NCBI GenBank assembly: GCA_028673005.1
Contig: CM054116.1
Coordinates: 33,762,854 to 33,826,853, forward strand
Length of the DNA stretch: 64,000 bases
Source of the DNA: Tanypteryx hageni
Taxonomy: Eukaryota > Arthropoda > Insecta > Odonata > Petaluridae
Direction: 5' to 3'
Of the stretch, positions 35,240-48,154 are shown piece by piece. The notes under the pieces were generated by a model. The model searched no databases, was not told the DNA's origin, and saw only the letters and a list, made by a program, of their open reading frames with translations. Both the position numbers and the translations under genes were made by a program. Every line of letters starts with the position of its first letter. Position 1 is the first letter of the stretch.

Positions 35240-35830
35240 CAATGGATGAAAAAAGAGTGGAATAGATGGAGTGTTTTACTTATCTTAATAGTATTGTATT
35301 CCATAGAAGAAGTACGAAAGGGAACAGCACAAGCTTAGCAAGAGCAAAGGAGGTATATATGAGACAGTGAGAGTTGTTATTTGGTAATTTGAATATATAA
35401 AGTTTTTAAAATGTTAGTGAATATGGGGATGTGAGTGTGAGACATGGACTGAGAAAGGAAGATGTGAGCAGGTAAGTAACGTTTGAGATGCCGGTAGAGT
35501 GTAGAGGGGAGAAAATAAGTTGGGCTGAGAGCTAAGCAAATGAGGAAGTTTTAAATTCAGTAGGGGAAAATAGGAGCTTAATTAGAGTAAAAAGAGAAAA
35601 CAGAAGAAGTGGGTGAGTCATATTATAAGAGGGGAAGGTCTATTGAAGGAAGGAATGGAAGAGAGGATGGTAGGAAAGATGCAAAGAGGAAGGAAGAGGG
35701 AAGGTATACTAGGGGTTTTAGAAGGGTATGAGAAAATGTAGAAAGACCTTGGATGGGACAGTTGGGTTGCGCGAACCGAAAACCTACCGAAAGATAGAAT
35801 AACTATAATGAGGATGATGGTTGAGGAATT
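35240..35830 (+). pseudogene. decayed LINE reverse transcriptase C-terminus
   Basis: Broken frames give CETWTEK, then ANEEVLNSVGENRSLI, then VSHIIRGEGLLKEGMEERM. This matches, in order, the better preserved fragment at 60215-60700 (ETWTVRR, NEEVLDMVGEERMII, NWIGHILRR). It ends near an ATGATG-type tail ('atgaggatgatgg', 35808). Many stops and frameshifts. Confidence 0.65.
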
Positions 35831-36314
35831 TCACGTAGTTATAAACGCAAAAAATCTGCTTTTTAGAATTCTTAAGTAATGGATTTTAATTATCTTAACT
35901 ATAAAAATGAACTAAATTCTATTCTGCGTGCGTATGTTTAATGTTCCGAGTTCGTATCTCCAGTCTAACTTATGTTAAAACGCAAATAAATTTTCTGCAC
36001 TCTCTCCAATTATAATCAAATGGAGAAAGGGGAGGTTCCCAGATTAACATTCGGGACTTTTCTGAGGTTTTCGATTTTTATAGGTCAAAACTCACGATTC
36101 TCTATGCATGTACAAAGTTCCGGCAATAAATTCCAACTGGAAGTGTGTAAAGGAACCGTGACGGATGGACGGAGATCTGAATGATGATGATCTTTAACAC
36201 TCGTCTTTGCCGTAGCCTTCCTCAACTACATTTTGTGAAAACGACCTCTTCTCTACTTTGCGAGGACCTCTTATTCCCTTTTCGTGCAACCCTGTAGTTT
36301 GGTATTCAAAATAT

Positions 36315-36915
36315 AAAAATCGGATTTGGCCACCACATGACTTTCTCCATATCTGTAATTTCTACAAATTTCAAATAGGTTACATAATAATAAATATTTT
36401 AAGAAACTGCTAGAAAATTTTATACTTTACAAAATACAGAAATAAACTCAAACCATAGCCTTCTGATACTGGATATAGTCACAAAACTCCAACAATTAAG
36501 AAACGAAAAAGGAGCGTTACTAAGACGTAACTAAGTCTCAATTGTTAACAATTTCCTACAACTTTTATTCCAGTACGTTTTTACATTTATCAAATATTAA
36601 AGAAAATATTTCAAAAAACGTATAAGTGACAATAGTAAACACCCACTTCCGGTTGACCGATTTTTACCAAAAACTAATCAGTTCTTGTGACTTTAATAAA
36701 AATGTTAAATATAAAATATCGCGATGACCTGATTAATAGTTTTTGAGTTAGAGCACCCGCAAAAAAGCTATCACATACATACACACAGACATAATCGAGA
36801 AAATGGTCAAAACGTGTTCAGGGGACTTCAAAACGTCTATTTCCGTTGAAATCTCGAAGTCGATTTTTTTCATGAATACAATACTTCCCCCTATACTACG
36901 TATGGAGAAAGTAAA
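36315..36915 (+). repeat. repeat A with internal deletion
   Basis: Left end at 'atttggccaccacatgac'; about 180 bp of the centre is missing after 'attgttaacaatt' (36552); right end at 'actacgtatggagaaagt'. Confidence 0.85.
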
Positions 36916-37534
36916 AATCCTTCCTTATACCCAAGAACGACGGAATCGCCTAAAAATAGCATCATTAGTTTCATCGCAATCAGCGTCGTCTTAAGGAGAA
37001 GCTCGGTCGAGGGATGGTAATTACCGCAGAATGAAGTGTTCTCCTGTTTCCTAATCGCTACGACAAACAAGTCGGAGTAACGAGCAGCTACGATATAAGC
37101 ATACTGTGGAATTGCACTCAGGATGAGGAGTTTAAAGCATTCGCCAAACGTGCTCTTCTCGGCATCTTGCTGAGAATATACTTATTCCTGAGTCGTTCTC
37201 ACGTTTTATCGGCTTGCATTTTTCGGAAAAAAATATGGCAGAAATAACTCACTCCGTGTACGTTCAGAAAACATATATTGAAGGCAAATGGAACTCACGT
37301 GGAGTATAGATACAGGATAGAAGTTACGAATATGTAGCTGTGACTAGGGACTCTGAGAGGGAGTGCCAGGAGGGCCATTTGGCCTGGGCCTCAAGCTCTA
37401 AGGGGGCCCAAATTTGCGATTGAATGGATCTTGCTAACTATCAACTTTGAAATTGCAGAAAAATGAGTTTTTTTTTTTTCATTTATAATTGGTACATTAG
37501 CATTACGAAAATCTAGAATAGTATTTCATAAAAA

Positions 37535-37605
37535 TAAAAATCTGATGTGGCCACCGCATGACTTTCTCCATACCTGTATTATTTCTAAAAATTCCAAATT
37601 CCAAC
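37535..37605 (+). repeat. repeat A, left-end fragment
   Basis: About 70 bp: 'atctgatgtggccaccgcatgac' through 'aaaaattccaaat'. Confidence 0.8.
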
Positions 37606-38979
37606 AAACCGAGATCAGAAAAATAAAAACTCGGTTTGTTTTGTTTTTTATCTATGACAAGGGTCACTGCATTTTTTTCGCACACCCGATCTGTGTGAAT
37701 GTTGAGTGTGTTTGTAGGTCTCTGTCGCGGAGGAGTCTCCCGTAAACCTTGGTTGACTGACCTGTTGTCCCTAGCGCTGGCCTTAAAAAGCCCCTAAACA
37801 GCAGGCGGTGTCTGGTTGTATGGGTGAGGTTTTCATGCATTCAATTTTGAATTTTTTTAATTAAAAAAAATCCCCCTTCCCTTATCTTAGTGGAGTATCT
37901 CAACTGTATTATTTTATTACGGAATTTGGAGATTTTTTACCTTTTATCATAGTATGTGTAAATAAATCAACGAATTGGATGTGTTTACAGGTAGCTAGGG
38001 CATTAATTTTATATCTAATAAATTTATTATGGTGTGATACCAACAAATGGATATGTCCAAAGGTTGTAATATTCGTTTGTGAAAATATAAAAACAATGCT
38101 TGAAGGTTGGGATGCCGCGTATTCTGTTTAACTTTAAAAAGGTTTGGAACCACTGGCTTACTGTCATAAATAATCCTATGTAAGCTGTATGTCTCACAAT
38201 CACCTTATAGCTGCTGGTGATATTATTATAAATCGGGTATTACGCCCAGCTACCGCCAATCCGTCCATATATCTAGAAGCGTATGTAAGAATGTTATATT
38301 GACAAGAATGAGCTGATGAAGATCATCATATTTTTGTATAAAGTGTTGCAAGAAACCTGTGGTTTTCTATGCATAAATAGATTGAATTCCAAAAAATAAT
38401 TACCAATCCATCTTACTTTCATTGTAGTCAACATAATGACTGAAAGGGTTAATGTAATGTGACAAAATCTCTTTCCGTCGACAAGTAAACTACATTTTTG
38501 TCTTTATGTTGTTAAATAATTCAATGTTCTTAGAAAAACCAAACAAAATAGTTTATGTATGTTTACCAATATACATGGAATCGGAATAACTACTAAGTTT
38601 TGAATAGAAAATACCTTTTGATTACCATCTAAATTATTAATACTGAATTAACTTTCGCGTTATTTTATGCATTATTGGGTGGAGATATCAAAATTTTATG
38701 CATGAAATTTAAGTACCATTGCGACTGTGCTCAGTAGGGTGGGGGCGATCGCAGCCCCCTTGAATGTGCTGTCACCGCCTCCTCGAATGAGCTCTTAAAC
38801 CCATTCCTTAGAAAATTCCGCAATTTAGCGCCGCAAATTAGGCCCTTAGGACAACGGCAATAAAGGCATTAGCAGCGGGAGGGAAGTCACAATGAAGAAT
38901 CGTCAGCAATGAAGCTACTGGAACCGCCGCTGACTGTTCTTTAATTAATATGCCTATAAATAAAGTGACCAGCCATATA
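37606..38979. other. non-coding DNA with one hAT-like end
   Basis: At 38133-38155 the opposite strand reads CAGTGGTTCCAAACCTTTTT, a hAT-type end; its partner was not found. Nothing else recognised. Confidence 0.4.
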
Positions 38980-40325
38980 CAGGGTGTTTCAAAATTATGT
39001 ATACACAATATAAAAATTTATATTTCGTGAACCAAATATACAATTTGCACAATTTTTCTTTTATTTAAAAGCAAAATAAATTAATTATTTTAACAAGGCT
39101 TGATTATTTACCAATATCCATGGAAATAATGGAGAACATGCAGATGAGTTTCAATGAGAGAAAGTTAATTCTAAAATGGTATTGGAAATTTGAAAACGTC
39201 ACAGACGTTCAGCGTGCATGGGAAAGAAAATATGGAACAAAAGCACCAACTCGTCTAACGATTACCCATCTGCGTGATACATTTGAGGAACATGGAACTG
39301 TGAACAATATCAACAAGACATGCTGCCGTGGGCGGAAAAGAACGTCAAGAAGTATCGAAAATGTTGAAGCTGTCAGAGATGCAATTACCCGCTCCCCAAG
39401 GAAGTCTACAAGACAGTGTTCACGTGAGCTACAATTAAGCCAGACAAGTGTTTTTAGAATCCTAAAGGACATCAAATTGAAGGCATTTATACCTCGATTA
39501 CTGCATTCAATCCAAGAAGATGATTCAGATCGACGAACACAATTTTGCAGGTGGTCATTCGAAAAAATGGTGGAATCGATGCTTTTAAAGATTCAATTGT
39601 ATGGTCAGACAAAGTCACGTTCAAGCTGAATGGCCATGTGAATCGTCATAACTGTGTTTACTGGGCAGGTAAAAATCCACACTTCACATTGGAGAAAGAT
39701 GTCAATCTACCAGGTTTTACTGTCTGGATGGGACTCTCCTCTCGTGGAATAATCGGACCTTACAGATTCAATGGCACTGTTAATGGAGAAAGTTGCCTTG
39801 ATATGTTAAAAAATTATGCAGTACCTAATATCAGAAACATGTTTCCGGACACATTGGTGTATTTTCAAAAGGATGGTGCACCCCCACATTTCCATACAAC
39901 TGTGCGGGAGTACCTGAACAATTAATTTCCTGAGCAATGGATAGGTCGCAGGGGGAGTGCTTTTGAATACCCTCCAAGGTCTCCAAACCTCACTCCTTTA
40001 GATATTTTTGCATGGAGATACTTGAAAGATAAAGTTTACGGTCAGAAACCGCAAACATTGGAGGATCTGTGGATGGCAATACAGCAAGAAGCACACAGAA
40101 TTTCCACTGACTTGTGCACTGAAGTATGTAATTTTGTTAAAGAGAGATGTTGCTTATGTATCAGTGCTGGTGGTGGACATTTTGAACATCTTACTTGAGT
40201 TTTGTTCATTGCAAACATTACTATGCATTTAAGCTTTAAAATAAAAGAAAAATTGTGCAAATTGTACATTTGGTTCACGAAATATAAATTTTTAAATTGT
40301 GTATACATAATTTTGAAACACCCTG
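38980..40325 (+). mobile_element. Tc1/mariner-like transposon with ~85-bp inverted repeats, inactive
   Basis: 1346 bp between TA dinucleotides (38978-38979 and 40326-40327). Ends begin CAGGGTGTTTCAAAATTATG and are inverted repeats for about 85 bp, through the 'aaattgtgcaaattgtatatttggttcacga' region. A single broken transposase lies between. Confidence 0.9.
39120..40198 (+). pseudogene. Tc1/mariner-like transposase pseudogene, wide second D-D spacing
   Basis: The N-terminus has paired helix-turn-helix segments (MSFNERKLILKWYW..., SRELQLSQTSVFRILKD). The first catalytic Asp is in IVWSDKVTF; the second is in YFQKDGAPPH. The probable third acidic residue is in RSPNLTPLD. The last two are 42 residues apart, not the 34 of classical mariners, which fits the DD41D-like arthropod group better. 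Damage: a frameshift near 39560-39590 and a TAA codon at 39923-39925. The frame before and after that codon is the same and runs to TGA at 40198, giving about 355 codons. Confidence 0.85.
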
Positions 40326-41339
40326 TAGATTTACTCGGTATTGTACTGATTTTGACCATATTGTGTCGATTTTTATACTGATTTGCGAATATTTTAACTT
40401 ATCATTAAGTATATTGTCTAAGCTCTCTTAGTGGCATTATTACACACTCGATTTCTCTCTCTATCGTTTAAACACTGTTTTTGTACTTATGTAAGTGGTT
40501 AAAAATCTTAAGTGATAGGCTGCAATTTATCATAGAATGGATTCTCAAGTTTTTCCGGGATGCTCCGTCTTATTGTCATTATAGGTTGACTGCGTTTCTC
40601 CATCGACCTAAGGATACTAGTAGGTCGAAGATATCAGCAATATCGTTGGAGAAACATAGACAACCTACAATAATAACTAGACGGAACATCCCGAATAAAC
40701 CTGAGTGTCCGAATCCACGCCGTGAAAGTCTTCGCATTAAGTTTTTATCATAAAATGTTCGCAAAATAATAAAATTATTTTAATAGATTGCAAAATTGAT
40801 ACTCAAACATTTAGCAAAAGAATGTTGTGCTGATATGCCTCATTGATCCATACCTTATTTCCAAATTTACAGCTTTTTATGGGCAGCAAATGCGACTTTA
40901 CCTGAAACGCTCATAATAGGAAAATTTACATTTATTTTCTATTGGTACAGCGTGTTTTATTAGCCCTATAATGTAAACGTTATCTATTATCAATGCTGAT
41001 AGGGAAGCAAATGACTGCTTTTTGCGAAGAAAGCAATATCGGCCAAACTTTTATCTCAAAATTAATAGGTATGTTGCACTTAAAGCTATGTGGTATATCT
41101 TTTAATTCCATAGAAAAGGACATAATATTGTAAATTTGCAACAGGGGATACAAAAGTAAAAAAATACTTCTTCATGAAAGGTTTATTGATACTTTTCTCA
41201 CATGGATACTATCGCTAAAAATTGATAATTCTGAACAGAATTGCGCCGAACTAGCATTTCTTTACACCACATTTGTCTCGCTTGATCATTCGTGACGTTA
41301 GCTGTAGGCATATATGAGGAGCACCACAGAAATTCTTAA
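40326..41339. other. non-coding DNA with an imperfect foldback hairpin
   Basis: 40556-40609 pairs with 40620-40706 (CGGGATG-TCCGTCT and GGTTGnCT-GTTTCTCCA blocks), with an ~18-nt extra loop on the right arm. It could be a small MITE or a microRNA-like hairpin. No other feature seen. Confidence 0.5.
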
Positions 41340-42070
41340 AATATTCGAATGTTTCGACCATCAAGACAAGAGGTAAGGAGAAGAAGAGGAGAAGAAGAGG
41401 AGAAGACTCACCGTCGAGAGAAGGGAGGACGTTTTACGGAAGAGGGGATTAGAAAGGAAATGTGAAAGTCGGCGGGTAGAAGGAGAAACAAGGGAAGAGG
41501 AGAGAGCGTAGGGAGTGTGGAAAGGGAGGGAGGGGCGGATTAAAGGGAAGGGGAGGATTCATTCTCCCTTAGGGTTAAGCGGTGGAGGGAGTCGTGCGAG
41601 GGAAGAGGAGGATGGGGAAAGAGGGTGTGAGTGAAGGGGGTGGGGAGATAACCCAATTAGGGAGGCGCAGGGGACAAAAGGAGGGGGAGGGGGCTTTTTA
41701 GGTGGTAGTTTGGAAAGGGGCGAGGAGGGAGGAAAGGAGAAGCAGAACGATGCTAACCGGGTTAGTACTAATTATTGTGGATAACGCGCTTGCAATATTC
41801 AACTCGGAAGACGAGGCGGTAATCGGATTGGCTGGATTGCTAAACGAATCAGGAGTCGGTGGTAGGGTGGGCAAGGAGTGGATGAACGCTAGAGATTAGG
41901 TGAGGGAAGGAGCAGCTAGGAGGAGTGAATGAGCGGGAGGTTTGTGCGGGAGGAAGATAGGGAGGGAAGGAGGGAGAGAGGAATGGAGGATGGACGAGGG
42001 AGGAAGTCGGGGATAAAGAAGGTTGAAACGAGAAGAGAGGCGATCGCCGGGGCGATGAGTGAGCCGTGAG
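41340..42070 (+). repeat. purine-rich low-complexity region
   Basis: GA/GGA-rich sequence (aggagaagaagagg and similar). Open frames are compositional. Confidence 0.7.
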
Positions 42071-42730
42071 TGAATTATTTCGCGGAAGTATATTTGAGGA
42101 AAGAATGATGGGGACGATTTTTTTTCGGACGTTCCAAATACATTTTTATAAATGTTGTTCAAGTTTTGATTTGATGCTACTAAACGGAGAATATATTTAT
42201 ACAACTGTTACGTTACTTAATTTTTATAAAAAATGAGCTATCCATTTGTATCGGCGTAATGTTCCACTCCCTTACCTTTCGACCGCCTTTCTGCTTTAAT
42301 TAAATCTTCGATGCTTCATTATAAAAGCCTATCAAATAATTGCTAGTCATGATTAATTAGACTATTGTGGAATTTTGGAAAGTATTAATCCGTATTCTAT
42401 GATAAATTTTGATTACATCTTGTGCCAAACTGTTATTTATATAGTTCTATAAATAGAACAGCAATTATATTTTAGGGTAAAAATCAAATGTCCTGAATGG
42501 CTGTTTATTTTGATTGAAAAATCCACCATTCATCGATGAGTTGCGTGCGTAGCCCCATATCCCTGAAACAGTTCAATTTAATGTCCAAATTTAAACCTGC
42601 TTTCCCAGGATTGAATTAATTACTTGAGTAAAATTATTCCACGAGTGGCGGAGACAAATTATTTATGATATGCTAAACGATACCTGCGGAGTAAAAATGT
42701 CTTAAAACGCGCAGCATTAATATTCTATAC
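42071..42730. other. AT-rich non-coding DNA
   Basis: No gene or recognised repeat. Confidence 0.4.
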
Positions 42731-43330
42731 CTCTCCAATAGAACCCAAGCTCTCGCGCGAAAGATCCATCGTGCTGGTGTAGATTAACCGACGGCCGAAA
42801 GGGACCGCCGAACTTTCTTCGGGACGCTGCGAGAAATAGACGATACGCGGTTTCGTGCGCTTCGCGGCGAAGCAATCACAAGAGGTCCAACTTCTCAACC
42901 GCCGCCCCCCAGAAACTCCACCGAGCTCTCTTACAACGGACCGCCGCATTCGGCACCCAACCTCGCCCCATCATCCCACACCCCCCCCCTCTCCTCCCAC
43001 TCCCACCGCCTCGTCGTCCATCGTTACGGCGCCGGAGAGGTTCTGGAGCGAACCTATAGACTGCCCTCGGGATGGAGCATGCGGTGAGTCGAGGAGAAGG
43101 CGGTAGCGAAGTTGCATGTCGGCAGACGGGTTTAGGAGGGGCATCTGGGCATTTGGGAGTGAGAGGAGCGCTGGGGAGATAAAAAGGGGAGGATGTTCCA
43201 ACAACGGAAGCGCACCCCTGGGAATGTGGGCCGGCACCCCCTCGGACCAATCTTCTCCCTCGCGCCGCACTGCCTTCCTACGCTCCCAACCGCCTCCCCC
43301 TCACCGCCTCCCCACACCCTATCCTCTTTT
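42731..43330. other. CpG-rich island
   Basis: GC/CpG-rich compared with flanks, with overlapping low-complexity frames on both strands. Possible promoter of an unseen gene; no specific motif supports this. Confidence 0.35.
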
Positions 43331-43740
43331 CAGCCTCCCACCCTCCACTCGCCAAGCCAAACCTTCTAATCACCCAACCTCACACTCCCGCAAAACTCCT
43401 CTCTCTCTCTCTCTCTCGCCATCTCTCTCTCTCTCATTTTTCTGCGAAACATCTTGCTTCCCTGCGCATCAACTACGTTCACCTCTTCGTTCCTTCTCTA
43501 TTCTTGTCTTTCTTCTTTCCTCTCTTTCTCCTTGCGTATCTCCCATATCACCTGTTCTTCCTTCACTCTTTTACACGTCCATCCTACTTTCTTCTTCCTT
43601 TCCTCCTGCGCCTGCCTTTTAAGCATTTTCTTCTTCGTCATTATCCTTCCTCTTTCTCCTTCCTTCTCTTCCATTCACTCCGTCTCCAAATTCTTTCCAA
43701 TCCTTTTCTTTTTCCTTACTCTCGCTTTTTTCTTATATCG
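43331..43740. repeat. polypyrimidine tract
   Basis: CT-rich with a (CT)n core at about 43400-43436. The long Ser/Pro/Leu/Phe open frames here are compositional. Confidence 0.75.
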
Positions 43741-43955
43741 TTTTTTCAAATTTTCATCTCTCACATTTGTCCATTTAAATTTGCTGCCAAAATTATATTT
43801 TCATGAAAATTCAATTTATAGGTATATAAGATGATCCATTATTTTCCATTAGTTATATTTTCGTTATAACTTATTGATCATAGTTTATTTTTTATAAAGA
43901 AGAAAAATTACTACTCCTTATTACCGAACAGGTGAACAAGACAAATATCATAGAT

Positions 43956-44623
43956 CAGTGCTTCTCAACCTGGGTTCCGCGGAAGAGGTCCAGGGGTTCC
44001 TCGAAAATAGTATAAGAGAAAGGATGTGGTTAAATCGCCTTTATAGCAACAGAAACCATTAACTTTTAATTCATATATGGGTTGTTATTGCAAGTAAATG
44101 ACAACATGGGTTGATATAAATAAATTTATTTAGTATCACCTACTGGAAACTTCTAGAATTTTAGTGACTGTTGGAGTACCTGTTGGTCACAGCTGTGCAT
44201 GTTACTGTGACAGACTTTCATTAGCGGGGGAAGTATGGCTCGGTGTCAAAGATTTCCAATTTTGACCCCCTCCGCCTCCCCAAAATACGCTTCAGATTTA
44301 TTTTTTAGTTTTATCATTTAAAAGGAATATTAAGTAATTATGATATCAATAAATTTTGCCACAACGATAAAACTACTTGATTATATCTATTTGGTTGTTT
44401 TTCACATTCTTCAGCCTTAAGTTGGATCTTGATCGGAAGATGTAGTGTGGTAAATATAATTTATTTTTTATATTTTGACACTAAACAAAACGTAACCATA
44501 TTAATTTATTATCTATCAGTTTTGAACTAAAAGCGTTTTTATGTGAAGGGCAATGTGAGGTTCCGCGAAGCGATGTCCAGTTTTTAAAGGGTTCCGCACT
44601 TCCAGAAAGGTTGAGAAGCTCTG
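43956..44623. mobile_element. hAT-like MITE, 668 bp
   Basis: Ends CAGTGCTTCTCAACCTGGGT (left) and CAGAGCTTCTCAACCTTTCT (right, opposite strand). An 8-bp duplication with one mismatch flanks it: TCATAGAT (43948-43955) and CCATAGAT (44624-44631). Sub-terminal 'ggttccgcg' blocks are mirrored. The core (44157-44445) recurs at 13790-14093. No transposase. Confidence 0.85.
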
Positions 44624-44631
44624 CCATAGAT

Positions 44632-45479
44632 ACCTAATCATGATTGCTTTTTGGGACATCTACTTTGTTTTATCGGAGAAGTCAATATTTCCATTTTAAT
44701 ATTTTTAAGTACTTACGGGCTGTTTCGGTTTGTGTCGTTTGAGAGGAAAATAATTGTTAAACATTTCTATTTATGCGCTTGTTGTTTTTGCTGAAGTGTA
44801 GTAACAATTTGCAAAAAATTAACTTATTTCGTTATGAAGGGGGTTGACTATTACTAGTATAACATTAATGAAGCTTTTTAATTCGTTAATTGCTTAGGCA
44901 GACGATATTAATTATTTATAGGGAAATTCTCTGGATGAATAAGCGTAATTAGAGGACATTCATGAAGCAAGACTACTTTTGCTTGGCTCTAAACTGCAAA
45001 AACCAACGGAAATAATTTAAAATGTCTCCATTTATAAGTTCCATTCATCCGTTAGGTTATTTTGCAACTAATTATTAAATGATATTCAAAAGAATTTACG
45101 GAATTTTTTAAATCGGCTTCGTCATATAATTGCAAGTTCTCGATCCCTGCAAATGTTGATTCCAGTCAAGTATTTGACTGTATTGGAGTAAAAAAAGAGG
45201 GATGATATAGTCGGCTCAAAAACGAATATATTATTTTTTAAAGGAATATCGCTTTATCGTGTCATTCAAATAACCTAAAACGAAATTGATTTTTAGTCCT
45301 CCTAGTATCCGTTTAAATTCATTCAAACTCGACGCGAAATTTGCAGAGGACCTTCGCCGAATTATGATTGCCGCTAAAGTTTCCGTGTTTCTTGGGACAC
45401 CCGTTTTCGGATCTGATCATCCCTACCTCCATCGCGGAGCGGAATTGAGTCATTTATTATTGCCACTTCATCATCCGTT
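44632..45479. other. AT-rich non-coding DNA
   Basis: No gene or recognised repeat. Confidence 0.4.
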
Positions 45480-45594
45480 TGCAGGCAATCCCTCGGGCGA
45501 AAGACTCGCCCCTCATTCCTCTCTCTCACACACCACACACACACACGAAATCCAATGAAAACGCTCTCTCAGCGTAGAGCTCTTCGCTTTTGTC

Positions 45595-45596
<2 letters not shown>

Positions 45597-45662
<66 letters not shown>
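45597..45662. repeat. (CT)n microsatellite
   Basis: More than 30 uninterrupted CT units, inside a wider pyrimidine-rich zone (45480-46540). Confidence 0.95.
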
Positions 45663-45663
<1 letters not shown>

Positions 45664-46540
45664 CCCTCCCTACATCTCCCCTCCCCTCTACCCCGTAAAC
45701 TCTTTGTATTAGATATTTATTCTTTTTATTCATATATGCGTGGAAGATTCGCGGAGTGGATAGGCTCTCGTCCAGCGGTGGTCACAAAAAGACATCATTA
45801 CGCTAGTATTTCTCTCTCTCTCTCTCACCTCCCGAGGCAGTTTCTTTTCCTCTCCCTTTCGTTCCCACCAGACCTCTCCTTAACTCGCCCCTTATTCATC
45901 TCGTTAGGAAATAAATTCTCCCTCGCCTCCCTTCATCCCTTTAATTTTCCGATTCGGTGGCCTTCCGTTCTTCCATAACTCTAAATTACGTTTGGCGGAG
46001 GTAGGTGTGCCTTGAGCCCAGGCCTATGTCAATACGACCGATAATCAATGAATCAATATTGCGCCGATCGAGACCACGGTCCAATCGCCCTATCCTCTCT
46101 CTCTCTCACTCACTCCCCTCTGCCCTCTCCCTCCCGTCGACTTTGAACCTCCTCTCTCTTTCTCTCCTTGCCCTTCCTCCATCTCTCCTTACCCCACCCA
46201 TTCTCCCGACCGAACCCTTCTATCTTACCACATAACATCCCCCCCTCTTCCCCTTAAGGGACTACTCTCCCCCCACCACCTCCCCACCTTTTTCCCCGCC
46301 CCTCTTAATAACTCGGTAACCTCCGCACTCAGCAAACATCATCCAGAACTCCATCTCATCCTCTGTAATATTGCCACTCCTCTCTCGCGGCTTACCTCCC
46401 CCCCTCTCTCCCTCTCTCTTCCCCCTCTCTTTATCTCTCCCTCGCTTTATTTTTCTCCCCCCTCTCTCCCTCTGCGTCTTTCCGCTATTTCCGCGCTGCA
46501 CTCCGATACACATACGATTACTTTTTCTTGCGGTCGGTTT
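45663..46540. repeat. pyrimidine-rich region
   Basis: CT-rich with several short (CT)n runs (45810, 46095, 46150, 46400). No gene supported. Confidence 0.6.
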
Positions 46541-47067
46541 TAACATAAGCGTACCTTGTGATACGTTGCATCATTATCGTGCGATTTATAAAAAATTATA
46601 TGGTCCATACGAATCGTATTTTCAGTTAAAAAGAAAAAATGACAGTACATACTCTAGTATTCGTTGTTCGGTAATCTATTTTTACCACGCTTTTGAGAAA
46701 AATGATCGTAATACGTCGCAATGAGTAATATATTATGTTTTCAGTAAGAGTATCTCACTTTTCAGGCCTTTCAGGGTCGAATTCGGAAACTGAAAGCACA
46801 ACGCGGCCGACTTCGGAGTAAAGTCAGTGATTAATGATATCTACGAGTAATTATCTAGCAATCGCAACCGCTGTAAAACCTCTATAACAATAAATTAAAA
46901 AAGAACTACATAGATTCCAAAAGCGTTTTTATAATGTTTACGTCAATTGTTTGGAATCGTCGACTCATTATCAAAGTATTTCAATGAAGGATTTCCACAG
47001 CATTTAATAAACACATCTAAGGAGCATTATAAATAAATGAAATAGTATTAATCTTTTCACAAAACAA

Positions 47068-47785
47068 AAAATCTGATGTGGCCACCACATGACTTCCTCC
47101 ATACCTGTAATATTTCTAAAAATTCCAAATAGGTCACATGATAATAAATATATAAAGGAACTAAGAGAAAAATTTCAAGATTTTAAAAAGAACAGAAATA
47201 AACTCCAACCATAGCCTTCTGATATTGGATATAGCTCCGGAACTCCAACAATTAAGAAGATAAAAAGGAGCGCTACTAACAATAAGACAACTAAGCGTAA
47301 ATTGATTAGAATAGTCGCCGGTAGGTGGTGTGGTGGTGGCAGCTAATAAATTAGTTTTTAAAATATCTCTTAAAAAATGCATTATATGGGAAACTGTCTC
47401 GGACAAACCTTGTAGAAAATTAAATTTCCTACAACGTTTATTCCAGTACTTTTTACGTTTATTAAATATTAAAGTAAATATTTCAAATAAACGGATAAGT
47501 GATAGGAGTAAACACCTACTTCCGGTTAACCGATGTTTACTAAAACCTAATCAGTTCTTTTCCCTCTAACAGAAATGTCAAATATAAAATTTTGCGTTGA
47601 TCTGAATAACAGTTTTCGAGTTAGAGCACCCACAAAATACCGGTCACACAACCACAGACATCATCGAGAAAATAGTCAAAACGTGTTCAAGGGATCTTAA
47701 AAGATGTATTTCCGTTGAAATCTCGAATTCGATTTTTTTCATGAAAACAATACTTTCCCTATACTTCGTATATGGAGAAAGTATA
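47068..47785 (+). repeat. repeat A, near full-length copy
   Basis: The clearest copy: hairpin end 'gatgtggccaccacatgac' then 'actt(c)ctccatac', internal 'aaaaaggagcg.tactaa', 'cctacaac.tttattcca', 'acttccggtt.accga', 'gagttagagcacccac', 'catcatcgagaaaat', and right end 'tatggagaaagt'. Confidence 0.9.
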
Positions 47786-48154
47786 AACTTATCGTAATGC
47801 ATGATTTTTTAAAATCAGGTTTAGCAACCAAACTGTGTTATTATAATGTAACACTGTATTTTCATTAGAAACTTATTATTAAAAGCAAAACTTATTTAAA
47901 TATACTTCACCGCAGTGAAGCAGTTGTAATATGATCTTTATCCCCTTTTCAAAATTAAATTGAACGTGTTTTTGTTTCGCTTTTATTGTTGTAGCAATTT
48001 AAACAAAACTAAAATTTATCAAGAATATGGGAGATTAATGTAAAAATGTGCGCTCTAATATCTTTTACATCTTCGGATATATTGAAAAAACAAAATTTTA
48101 AGTGCGCACCAATCCGAACTTTATATTTTACAAACTCAAATCTAAAGAAAAAAA

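Noticed and set aside
43116..43834. Ser/Pro/Leu/Phe-rich open frames of 100-170 codons
   Set aside because: Produced by the polypyrimidine tract; no protein signature.
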